A program made the position numbers and the translations under genes. This document shows, in pieces, positions 55,101 to 64,000 of a stretch of DNA of 64,000 nt; the first letter of the stretch is position 1; the number at the start of each line of letters is the position of its first letter. Below the pieces are notes generated by a model. The model made no database searches. It was not told where the DNA came from and saw nothing but the letters and a program-made list of their open reading frames with translations. The stretch lies in NCBI GenBank assembly GCA_030533445.1, contig CM060069.1:5190716-5254715 (forward strand). The letters are read 5' to 3'. The stretch is from Cyprinodon diabolis. Its lineage: Eukaryota > Chordata > Actinopteri > Cyprinodontiformes > Cyprinodontidae.

Positions 55101-55521
55101 GACCGAAAGAACGAGATCGCGGATACAAGCGGCCGAAATGGGTGTCTTCCTTAGGGTGGCTGGCCTCTCCCTTAGAGATAGGGTGAGAAGCTCGGTCATC
55201 CGGGAGGGACTCGGAGTAGAGCCGCTGCTCCTCCACGTCGAGAGGAGCCAGTTGAGGTGGCTTGGGCATCTGTTTAGGATGCCTCCTGGACGCCTCCCTG
55301 GTGAGGTGTTCCGGGCACGTCCCACCGGGGGGAGGCCCCGGGGAAGACCCAGGACACGCTGGAGAGACTATGTTTTTCGGCTGGCCTGGGAACGCCTTGA
55401 GGTTCCTCCTGAAGAGCTGGAAGAAGTGGCTGGAGAGAGGGAAGTCTGGGCCTCCCTTCTTAAGCTGCTGCCCCCGCGACCCGACCCCGGATAAGCGGAG
55501 GAAGATGGATGGATGGATGGA
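52161..55521 (+). mobile_element. Nearly full-length LINE inserted in the ERV-B LTR
   Basis: Flanked by TGTCTAGAGGC (52150-52160 and 55522-55532), an 11-bp target duplication. A GC-rich 5' region, broken endonuclease and reverse transcriptase, and a 3' end CCCCGGATAAGCGGAGG with (GATG)n (55500-55521). It is a very common fish LINE type; I place it only as APE-type (I/Nimb- or RTE-like), not further. Confidence 0.85.
52600..55494 (+). pseudogene. Endonuclease/reverse transcriptase of the LINE, frame broken
   Basis: The endonuclease starts LALGTWNVTSL (about 52600). It is broken by a TAG near 52852 and a one-base shift near 52960, and resumes with LLGDFNAHVGND (53010). It runs open in one frame from there to 54982, with LSTDHYLVVS, the reverse transcriptase motifs NYRGVTLLS, CGFRPGHGT, VDLEKAFDRVPR, GLRQGCPLSP and FADD at 54707-54718. 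A second shift near 54885 moves the C-terminal part (SIYVPTLIYGHELW, LRWLGHLFRM) into the frame ending at 55494. Three lesions make it inactive. Confidence 0.85.
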
Positions 55522-56014
55522 TGTCTAGAGGCTTTGTTCAATTCTTTATGCTGAGATGTAGGGAAAAGAAGGGGGGTTGAAATGAAGTTTTCTCCCTAGG
55601 TTAGATAAGGGGGAAACATAGATACACATGTCCTTAATGTGTTCAAGATTTTCACGTCCTGTTTATGGTGTGAACGGAAAACAGTTGTCTGAAATGTTTA
55701 TTTGAACAAATTTATATCCTCTGGTGAACTAAAGTGTTTCCTTTGGGAAGATTCAATGTTCGTATGTGTGTGGTGTGTAGTCTTTTTATAAGCAGGGGAG
55801 GGATGTTATAGCCTCAGAGCCACACTGGGAGCTGTACGTAGCTGTTTCGTGTCGCTCTCCTCTGCAGAGTAAAATAAAACATTATCTTCCTTGCATATCA
55901 ACTCTCAGTGCTCATTTTTTACTCCACAAGAGGCTGCATGCAGTCTGTGTCTGACTCTACAACAGCCTCACAGCGAGGTGTTTGCCCCATGTGACAAAAA
56001 CCAGCCATGAGCAA

Positions 56015-56846
56015 TTGGGGTGTAAATCACACCCATCATGGGGATTCGATTCAGTATCGATTTCCTGACCCAACGATTCGATTATTTTTGATACTCAAGA
56101 ATACACCACAATGCGATTCGATTAATTCGTTCTTTTTTTCTTCTTCTTCTTTTTTTTGTACATCTTACAGGCTAGAAAATGTTTCAAATTTGAAATAAAT
56201 CAATGAAAGCTGTAATATCGTTATGCTTTTTTTTTTTTTTTAGAAACGACAGCAAATAACAGAAGTAGAAAAGTTTTACTCCACCTATCCCTATTAAAAC
56301 CTCATTCACTGAAAAGTAATAATACCCCTGTGTTATTGATTCTGAAAGGCTTTGCATCAAAAAGTACTGCACAAAATCAGTGCCATGATTGCAATACAAT
56401 ACCTCAGCTCCAGACGTCCCCGCCCCCTCCACAAACGTTCCGCTGCACCTCTCCCAAAGGAGGCCGGCTTGTTTTGTTTTTATGACCGAAATTGCGGAAA
56501 ACAACTCATGAAGTTTGACCCGCTAGAAGAGTGAGGTGTGCGAGAACGCTGGGACCCTTTTTCAACCTGGATCTCCGCTCTTTTTGGCCCTCATGTCCCT
56601 CCGTCGTCGGACTAAACTCGCCCCCACTTCCTCACCCGCTCGGCCGTATCTAGACCCACAGCGTGTAGCACAGACCACGCTTCAATATGGAGCATAAATC
56701 AAAAATTCAAAAATGTCTGTGTCAAGCTTACTGCAACACACTGCTGCAGGAGTATAACCAGGAAGCGCGGTAGGAGGGCAAAATAGGCTTTGGCTTTGGC
56801 TGTTAGATCGATGCATCGATAAAAACGATTATTATTTACACCCCTA
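56015..56846. mobile_element. Nonautonomous hAT-type element
   Basis: 832 bp with an 8-bp duplication ATGAGCAA (56007-56014 and 56847-56854) and ends GGGGTGTAAAT / ATTTACACCCC. No transposase is seen. The interior includes ATCGAT-rich ends and a GC-rich middle (56400-56660). Confidence 0.8.
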
Positions 56847-56854
56847 ATGAGCAA

Positions 56855-57090
56855 GGAGCATGCCCTCTGTATGTTCAAAACCATCCCATCCTTCCTCTTA
56901 AAGCCGGGCATACACTGTGCAATGTTTTCAGTCATTGCACTCAGAGTTCACAGTGTGAGTACACAGCTCATGGTGCACACTCAACACGACACTCTGATGC
57001 GATCTACCTGCTAATTCTGTACGTCTAAGAAAAACTGTTACTTATGTATGTGTGCAAATAAGGAGGTAAATGCCTTTAAAGAACAGTAGC
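56855..57090. other. No gene recognised
   Basis: Short AT-rich spacer between the hAT-type element and the next repeat. Confidence 0.4.
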
Positions 57091-57863
57091 CCTGTTTCCA
57101 TCCCACTAAAAGTTGAATTTCAAGTAAACCTTTAGGAGTAAAAAAAAGAAAATTCTTTTTTGCAGTGTTTCCAATTGGCTTTAAATTTAATCAACCAAGC
57201 ATACATTGTAAAGCAAAGTATGTCCTCCCCTATGCCTGTAATAAACAGGAAGTAAAGGTTGAAATCCTGAACTGACTGCAGGTCAGTAAAGGAGGAAAGC
57301 TTTAAAGAATATGTTGCTAATGGGCAAGCTGTTCTTACATAAACATGTCAGCTAGTAATTGTGATGTTGTCGGGCCACACATAATAGGAAAATCCAGGAA
57401 GACGTTGATGATTAGATTAGATTAGATGAGCTTTATTGATCTCACAGCGGAGAAATTCACTTGTCACATATTGGCATAGAAGTCAAAGAAGGTGCAAACA
57501 AGGAGGAAAAGGTGCATTAAGAATAAACAATATATATATACATTATATCCAGGTATATACAGTATATCAAGGTAAATAAGGATTAAGGTGCAAGTGTACC
57601 TGTATCGCACACAATGAAAAACAAAATAAAAATAAGAAATAAAGAAATAAAAATATGTACAATCCGAATGGCTTATATGCAGATGGATTTACTTTTACGT
57701 TAAAGTGTAGTAGGTAAGGAGCAACGGTGAGGTAGTGGTATGACTATTCTATTCACATATATTGCACATTCAGCATATTGCACAGGATATTGCACAGTCA
57801 AGAAATAAAAAACTAAAAAACTATAATATAGCTGCACAGTGGTTTTTTCAGGAGTTATTGAGA

Positions 57864-58205
57864 TTATAGTGCATTATTATAGAGTCTGGTGGCAGCAGGA
57901 ATAACTGACCTGCGGTAGCGCTCCTTCTTAAAAACAGGGTGTCTAAGTCTCTGACTAAAGGAGCTGCTCAGCTCCTCTACAGTCTGGTGCAGAGGGTGAG
58001 AGGTGTTGTCCATGATGGATGTGAGTTTGGACAGCATCCTCCTCTCAGAAGTGGCCTTCCTCACCAGCTTATTCAGTCTCTTTCTGTCCCGCTCTGAGCT
58101 GCCAGGGGCCCAGCAGACGACAGCGTATAGAAGGAGGGCTGAGGCCACCACACAGTCATAAAAGATTTTAAGGAGGGGCCTGCTGACCAGCTCCTCGAAC
58201 TACGG
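57864..58205 (-). pseudogene. C-terminal end of a LINE reverse transcriptase
   Basis: The minus strand reads FEELVSRPLLKIFYDCVVAS, then LYAVVCWAPG, LTSIMDNTSHPLH and KKERYRRSVIPAATRLYN, the typical end of Rex/CR1-like reverse transcriptases. It starts abruptly at the junction near 58205. The 3' UTR to 57411 includes ATGAGCTTTATTGATCTCAC (plus). Confidence 0.8.
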
Positions 58206-58259
58206 GACCCTACACACCGCTTCCCTTCTTCCCACCACACGGAGAAACCAGACATCCCT

Positions 58260-59945
58260 GCAGAAATACGGAGGAGACGGAGAGGCTGCAGAGGTGGAAG
58301 GACGAAGAGGAGGAAGAGTTATCAACCATCGGTTGTCATGGGAAACATAAGATCTCTCCGCAACAAGACCGAGGAGCTTGCAGCACTAGCGCGTTTCGAG
58401 AGGAGGTACAGAGACGCTAGTTTAATGTGCTTCACGGAGACGTGGCTAGATGGGTCTGTCCCGGACTCAGTGGTTTCCCTGGATGGCTTTAAACTTTTCC
58501 GTGTGGACAGAACTTTGGCAGAGAGCGGAAAAAAGAGAGGAGGGGGTCTGGCGGTGTTTGTGAATGAGAGATGGTGCAGCTCGGCTCATGTTCACGTGAA
58601 GCAGCAGATATGCAGCCCAGATGTGGAATTACTCGCTGTGAGTATATACCTTATTATCTGCCGCGGGAGTTTGGTTTCGTGATCGTGCTGTGCATTTACA
58701 TCCCACCCTCTGCTGATGCCGCTGCTGCTTGTGAGCGGATCCACAGCGTGGTAAACAAGCTTTAGACCGAACACCCTCGCACTCTCCTGCTCATCACATG
58801 AGATTTCAATCATGCCCCCCTCCGCTCCACTCTCCCCACGCTCACACAATACGAGACATGCCCTACCAGGAACAATAAAACGCTGGACCTTTTTATGCAA
58901 ATGTTAAGGATGCATACACCCCCCACCCCCCCACCCCCACCCCCCCTGGGTCGTTCAGATCACAGCCTTGTCTACCTGCCCCCCCATTACATTCCACTGG
59001 TGAGAAGGACAATAGCACAGAAGAAGTCAGTGAAAGTTTGGTCGGATGACGCCACTGAGGAGCTGAGGGATTGTTTCAGCACCACAGACTGGAGCATGTT
59101 CCAAAGCTCTCATGGTGAGGACATCAACAGCCTGACTGAATGCATCACTGACTACATGACCTTCTGTGTGGAGAGCATTGTGCCTACACGACGGCTTCAA
59201 TGTTTTCCAAACAACCCTCCCTGGCTGACCCCTGAGCTGAAAGTCCTCCTGAATTGGAAGAAACAGGCTTTCTACTCAGGGGATAAAGAAGAACAGCGTA
59301 GAGCTCAGCGGAAGCTCCAGTGGAGGATCAGGGCGGCAAAGAAGGACTATGGGAAAAGATGGAGGAGCAGCTGGCGCAGAACAACGCCAGAGATGTGTGG
59401 AGAGCTCTGAACAGCATCTCCGGCTTTGAGCAGAGGACCAGCAGGGCTGCAGACGATAATACCAAGTTTGAAGATGAGTTAAACAGCTTCTTCACGCGGT
59501 TTGACTTCCCTCACACTGGCCCCCTCCCTGCCCTCAACTCTCCACACACCTCCAACCACCAGCCCCCCAGAGACCTTTCCCCCCCACCGCTGCCACTCCC
59601 ACCAACCCCCGACCCATCCACACCTCCAATCGTGCCTTCCTCCCCCCTCACAGTAACACCAATGCAGGTGAGAGGGCAGCTGAGGAGGCTGAAACAGAGG
59701 AAGGCCTCAGGACAAGATGGCCTCCCCCCCAGGCTGCTGAAGACCTGTGCAGACGAGCTCTATCAGGTCCTCAGCTACATGTACAACCTGAGCCTCAGCC
59801 TGGGGGGGGGTCCCCACCCTGTGGAAGACCTCCTGTGTGGTTCCGGTTCCCGAAACGCCACACGCCAGGGATCCGGCCCACTTCAGACCAGTCACCCTGA
59901 CATCTCACCTGATGAAGACCATGGAGCGCCTCGTCCTCGCCGAAA
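58260..59945 (+). pseudogene. LINE endonuclease and reverse-transcriptase start, frame broken
   Basis: A basic lead (RRRRRGCRGGRTKRRK) precedes VVMGNIRSLRNKTEEL, CFTETWLDGSVPD, KKRGGGLAVFVNERW (58338-58680). It changes frame near 58640, has a stop near 58765 and another near 58800, then resumes with RSDHSLVYLPPHY (58950) and a long open piece to 59410. A further shift leads to RQRKASGQDGLPPRLLK (59695-59750), the start of the reverse transcriptase, and MKTMERLVLA near 59935 where it ends. Confidence 0.8.
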
Positions 59946-60415
59946 CAGTTGCAGAAACAGTTGATCAATCCTTTGACGTGAAAGTCCACTATCTCAGAGA
60001 TTATGCGCAAAACCTGTTTCCATCTCCGTTTTTTTTTTTTTTTTTGCAAAAGCCAAAAACCACTTCAAACGTGTATAAAAATGTTTTTGTAAATTTGAGG
60101 GAGTGATATTTTTCAATTTTTGCTGTTTTCATTATGCTTCTCTGATGCTATACTTACAAATTTGAATTAGAAAAGCTGATGGAAACATACCAAGTTCCCA
60201 CAGATCATATATCTTAAATAAAAAGCTGTAACACGGGGGCGCTGGTGAGCAAGATATGGCGTAGGACGTACTTTCCTGAGCTCCTGCAAAATCCGTGTTA
60301 ATTACATAAAATATTAATATATAAACAGCATTAACTACGTTAATACCCGTCGAAAAACTGAAGAGAAAACTTTAGAATCACAAACAACTGGACAACCCGA
60401 GCATAATCGTCCTGA

Positions 60416-60856
60416 ATGGCCGAAAAGCTGCAAAAGTATAGATATGGAAGCGATGCTAATGCTATAAGGCCTGCTAGGAGTATGAGACAGCGGACAACTG
60501 GCGAAGCTAACCCACCAACAACCACTGAGACGGTTTGCCCGAACGTGAGTAACAAAGAAATGAAAGCAGATATCTTATCGTCACTGAGAGGTGAAATCGC
60601 TAAAGTGATAAGAGACGAACTTAAAGGCGCATTAGCAGAAGATTTTCAAGCTATAAGAGCCGAACTGCTAGCGGTCCGTTCCGAAATTGCTAACAGCTCA
60701 AAGACCTTACAAACTGAAGTGGATATTATAAAGACGGACATCTTGGACATAAAGGGTCGCCTATCAACGTGGTCAGACGAAGTTACTTCACTACAGTCTA
60801 CTGTAACCAGCTTACAGAAGGAAATGGCCACGCTGAAAGATAAATGTGAAGATCAT
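60416..60856 (+). pseudogene. L1 ORF1, N-terminal coiled-coil part
   Basis: ATG at 60416. About 145 codons: a basic lead, then a long heptad-rich coiled coil (KTLQTEVDIIKTDILDIKG, VTSLQSTVTSLQKEMATLK). The RNA-binding trimer region typical of L1 ORF1 follows after an insertion. It is cut at KCED by the inserted LINE tail. Confidence 0.75.
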
Positions 60857-61172
60857 CCGGTCTGCAGAGAAGGTGATTGGCTGCAACCTCCCATCTCTCC
60901 AGGAGCTGCACGCCTCCAGGACTCTGAGGCGTGCAGGGAAGATTGTGGCTGATCCCTCGCACCCCAGTCACAAACTATTTCAGTCACTACCCTCTGGCAG
61001 GAGGCTGCGGTCCATCAGGACCAGAACCTCCCGTCACAAAAACAGTTTTTTCCCATCTGCTATCGGCCTTATCAACAAGGCCAAGACCCACCCGTGACAC
61101 TGGACAATGTTTCTCCCCATTCAGGATTTCTGCGTTACATTAACGCACAGTCTACTGTTTGTATATAGCTTC

Positions 61173-61253
<81 letters not shown>

Positions 61254-61372
61254 TATCTTATTTTGTTATTCTGTTTTGTTTTATTTTTTCTCTGCACCAA
61301 CAACACCAAGTCAAATTCCTTGTAAGTGCAAACCTACTTGGCAATAAACTTGATTCTGATTCTGATTCTAGA
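60857..61372 (+). mobile_element. LINE 3' end fragment inserted in L1 ORF1
   Basis: It encodes a reverse-transcriptase C-terminus (CNLPSLQELHASRTLRRAGK, FQSLPSGRRLRSIRTRTS, FFPSAIGLINKAK). A 3' UTR with a TA run and a tail ...TTGGCAATAAACTTGATTCTGATTCTGATTC follow. The L1 ORF1 frame resumes directly after it (GAGGGGAGAATAATAAG), so this is an insertion. Confidence 0.8.
61178..61250. repeat. (TA)n microsatellite
   Basis: About 36 uninterrupted TA repeats in the 3' UTR of the inserted LINE fragment. Confidence 0.97.
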
Positions 61373-61740
61373 GGGGAGAATAATAAGGTCCAATATCCGC
61401 ATAGCGGGCATTGAAGAACGCCCGGGCTCCAGCTCCCAACAAGCTGTGAGGAAAATCATTAAAGAAGTTCTGCAGATGGATCGAGATATAAAGGTGGACC
61501 GTTCACATCGCACACTCACCGGGAGAGGACCCAGAGACCGGGAGACACCAAGAGTCATCATCGCTAAATTACATCATGACGGGGACGCGGCAGAGATCCT
61601 GAGGAGACAGAGACAGAGCTCCGCTTTCCTACAATGGACATCGCGTCAGCTTCTTCCCCGATTACATGGCCAGCGTAGCCAAAGCAAGAGCCACCTTCAC
61701 GGAGGTACGGAAGGCGCTATGGGGTAACAAATAAGTCCGC
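61373..61740 (+). pseudogene. L1 ORF1, C-terminal RNA-binding part
   Basis: It reads RSNIRIAGIEERPGSSSQQA, the RRM-like core, then VDRSHRTL and RVIIAKLHHDGDAAEILRR, the conserved C-terminal domain. It is continuous in sense with 60416-60856 once the insertion is discounted. A shift near 61640 ends the frame. Confidence 0.75.
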
Positions 61741-62424
61741 TACGGCCTCCTCTACCCGGCCCGATTTCGGATCACATACCATAATGAAGAAAAGGAGTTC
61801 CTCGACCCTAAAATGGCTATGGAATATGTCCGGAACAATATTACCCCAATAAAGGTACCGTGAGCCTATACAGACAATAATATTAGAAAATATATCCATT
61901 GTTGTGACTATCTCTCAAACTGCTCTCTTTCTAAGTTTCATGATGATAAATCTATAGTCTTTAACAATATGAGCAAATTTGCTGTTTTACTTCCAGATTC
62001 TCGTTTCATTTTTAGGATTTGCAGGAGCTTGTGCGGTATATTTGAAGCTTACATAGCTGACTTGCTTTCCCCATTACGACTTTGGCTTTTTTTTTTTTTC
62101 TCTCATCTTATATGCATATCTAAGCTCACCCCTGAACACAGACTCTACCTTGATTGTGCACTTTAGCAGCTCATTTTAGCTGCTGGGGACTATGTCCCAA
62201 GTATATAAACATTGTATTTACCTGTTCTATGTTCTCTTAGTTCTGTTCCCTCTGTTCCCCAGGGTTACTGTTGTCAAAAAATTGTATTATCCCTCTGTTT
62301 GGTTCTGCGCACATTGTGTATATATCCCTTAGACCCCACACAGATAAGACAGAGTTTTGCATAAAGGATTTATGGCCATTTAAGATATATTCAGAGATGT
62401 TCAAACATAGATCACATAGAGCTA
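61741..62424 (+). other. L1 inter-ORF region
   Basis: After remnants of the ORF1 end (to about 61860) this is AT-rich with no frame. It separates ORF1 and ORF2 as usual for L1. Confidence 0.5.
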
Positions 62425-64000
62425 ATGGATGACCCACTTAAAATTGTAACTTACAATGTAAAAGGACTCTATAATCCAGTCAAAAGAAAGAAAATATTGA
62501 CTCAATTAAAACAAATTAATTGTCACATTGCTTTTCTCCAAGAAACCCACCTATCTGATACAGAGCATGAAAATTTAAAAAATCTTGGGCAGACAAGGCT
62601 TTCTATTCATCCCACCAGTCAGGAAAAAAGAAAGGTGTTGTCATACTTATGCACCGACAGATTAATTTCACACAAACATTGTTACGTAGAGATACAGAGG
62701 GAAGATACATGTTAGTTAATGGTACAATTGATGGCATAGAAGTATCGCTTGTAAATGTATATGCACCCAACTTGGATGCACCAGATTTCATAAAGTCACT
62801 GTTTAAGGTAATATTACAGCACAGCACCGGGCTGTTGTTGCTGGGTGGGGACTTCAATTGTATTTTGTCACAAATATTGGACAGATCACCCACACCAAGA
62901 ATTCCACTCTCTAGAATGAGTAGGATGCTTAAATATAAGATCATAGAGACAGGTATTGTAGATGTATGGAGGAGCAGGTTTCCCAGAATTAAAGACTTTA
63001 CTTTCTACTCAAGTAGTCATGCATCCTACTCTAGGATCGACTATTTTTTTACCCCAAAGTCAGAACTGCATAGAATAGTGGATATTGAAATATTACCTAT
63101 TACTATTTCTGACCATGCACCTGTATTATTAAAATGGGATATAGGACATAGGTTAACATCTAAACAATGGAGACTTAATACGTCCCTACTCAATGACAAA
63201 GTATTCATCACATTCATTACAGCGGAGCTCAAGATGTACCTAGAAACTAATACATCTACAGAAACAACACCTCTGATATTATGGGACTGTGCCAAAGCAT
63301 TCCTTCGAGGCCGCATAATTTCCTTCACATCTGCAAGGAAAAAACAAAAGAATGCTATACAAAAAGATTTGGAGAATAGAATCAAAGATTTGGAGTTTAA
63401 ACATAAGAGATACGCTTCAGGTAAAATCCTGAAGGAATTAAATGCAACCCGCAGACAACTAAACAGTCTATTGTTAGATAAAGTAGAGGGTAACTTGAGG
63501 TTTACTAATCAAAAATATTATGAACACGGTCAGAAAGCCAGTAGGTTATTAGCATTTAGATTGAGGAAACAACAGTCCTCCAATATGGTTCATAAAATAA
63601 AATCCCAAGAGACTGTTGAGACAAGTCCTGACAAAATAGCTGAGGCCTTTGCAAAATTTTATAAATTACATATACAAATACGGATACCTGTAATAATGAC
63701 CAAGAGCTTACAGAATATTTAAATAACATAAAATTGAACCAATTAACGGATGAGATGGCGCTGGAATTAGATCAACCAATTGAGGAATGGGAGATTAAGC
63801 AGATAATTAAATCACTCAAGAACAACAAAAGTCCAGGCCCAGACGGATTTACCAATGAGTTCTATAAAACTTTTGTAGATCTTCTGGCCCCCTTGCTATT
63901 AAAAACATATCATCATGCGTTAAAATCCAAAACTATAGCACCATCCTGGAGAGAAGCCACAATAGTAGTAATCCACAAAGAGGGCAAGGATCCTACAGAT
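62425..64000 (+). pseudogene. L1 ORF2: endonuclease and start of reverse transcriptase
   Basis: ATG at 62425. Endonuclease motifs: VTYNVKGLYN, FLQETHLSD, NVYAPNLDAP, LGGDFNCIL (about 62848), ISDHAPVLLKW (about 63106). A long spacer is followed by KNNKSPGPDGFTNEFYK (63820), the first reverse transcriptase block, and WREATIVVIHKEGKDP at the window edge. Frameshifts near 62585 and 63675 show the copy is inactive. Confidence 0.82.

Larger units (their letters stand above)
40585..55928 (+). mobile_element. Endogenous retrovirus ERV-B, old, full of later insertions
   Basis: The 5' LTR (40585-40723) and 3' LTR (52067-55928, split by a LINE) share their ends, TGTGGA(G/A)TCATATTTTTT and CTCAGTGCT...ACTCCACA. 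The 4-bp duplication AGAG lies at 40581-40584 and 55929-55932. A primer-binding site, leader, integrase remnants, possible env remnants and a polypurine tract follow in the expected order. Reverse transcriptase and most of gag are gone. At least five later elements sit inside it. Confidence 0.85.
52067..55928 (+). repeat. 3' LTR of ERV-B, interrupted by a LINE
   Basis: The LTR proper is 52067-52160 plus 55533-55928 (about 490 bp). It begins TGTGGAATC after the polypurine tract and ends ACTCCACA before AGAG. AAAATAAAAC at about 55870 is the poly(A) signal. Confidence 0.85.
57411..59959. mobile_element. Rex/CR1-type LINE with 5' half inverted
   Basis: 57411-58205 is the 3' end of a LINE on the minus strand, with a repeated ATTAG tail at 57411-57428. 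58206-59959 is the 5' part of a similar LINE on the plus strand. They meet head to head near 58205. GTTGAT at 57404-57409 and 59960-59965 may be the target duplication. This layout is what twin priming produces. Confidence 0.65.
57091..60190. repeat. Possible MITE split by the inverted LINE
   Basis: CCTGTTTCCATC at 57091 and the inverse GATGGAAACAT at about 60177 could be the ends of one small element. The pieces are 57091-57400 and 59966-60190. Weak: only about 10 bp of terminal match. Confidence 0.3.
60236..64000 (+). mobile_element. L1 LINE, ORF1 interrupted, runs off the window
   Basis: It begins near GGGGGCGCTGGTGAGCAAGA, with ORF1 at 60416 (split by a LINE fragment at 60857-61372), an inter-ORF gap of about 690 bases, and ORF2 from 62425 to beyond the end. 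A Tx1/L1-type fish element. Confidence 0.8.

Noticed and set aside
54529..55269. 246-codon minus-strand ORF
   Set aside because: Antisense shadow of GC-rich LINE reverse-transcriptase sequence.

Overview
The window looks like a stretch of a ray-finned (teleost, probably percomorph) fish genome. It has vertebrate-type introns, Tc1/mariner, hAT, Penelope, L2, L1 and Rex-like elements in forms typical of fish, and one recognisable host exon that encodes the C-terminal Link domain of a hyaluronan/proteoglycan link protein (hapln1-like). Almost everything else is mobile DNA, much of it nested. There are no bacterial-type operons, rRNA genes or CRISPR arrays, and I recognised no tRNA gene.

Left part (1-9.5 kb): the 3' three quarters of a young-looking gamma/epsilon-type endogenous retrovirus (ERV-A). 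It has a gag tail, an amber stop, one long uninterrupted pol, an overlapping env, an unrecognised accessory ORF with a basic patch and a leucine-heptad coiled coil, a polypurine tract and the 3' LTR. It sits against a Ty3/Gypsy pol fragment (9.57-10.66 kb). The start of that Gypsy's LTR runs straight into a 4.1-kb array of a 17-bp AT-rich minisatellite (10.87-15.0 kb).

Middle (15-40 kb): a decayed minus-strand coding remnant; an apparently intact Tc1 element (16.8-18.4 kb); a foldback-like element built from ~230-bp tandem units (18.9-21.1 kb, with a related piece at 30.3-30.8 kb); exons of an unrecognised broken gene (21.1-28.2 kb) split by a second, minus-strand ERV (ERV-C, 22.5-27.6 kb, 5-bp TSD); SINE-like and L2 3' tails; a long-inverted-repeat element (35.1-37.0 kb); the hapln1-like terminal exon on the minus strand (38.10-38.39 kb); and a solo Gypsy-type LTR (39.9-40.5 kb, TSD CAAAC).

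Right part (40.6-64 kb), inferred to lie within the last intron of hapln1: a third, old ERV (ERV-B, 40.6-55.9 kb, 4-bp TSD AGAG). Inside it have landed a solo Gypsy LTR, a Penelope-like element within a MITE, a nonautonomous hAT, an L2 LINE, and a nearly full-length LINE inside its 3' LTR. Outside it follow another hAT-type element, a LINE inverted in the way expected of twin priming, and an L1 whose ORF1 is interrupted by another LINE tail and whose ORF2 runs off the window.

The observation I rate highest is an 89-bp GT-AG segment inside the solo Gypsy LTR at 44965-45053. It has a CTAAC branch-point-like site and a pyrimidine tract, and it is missing, to the base, from the related LTR at 10668. 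This suggests an intron in the LTR leader that was lost by retrotransposition of spliced RNA.
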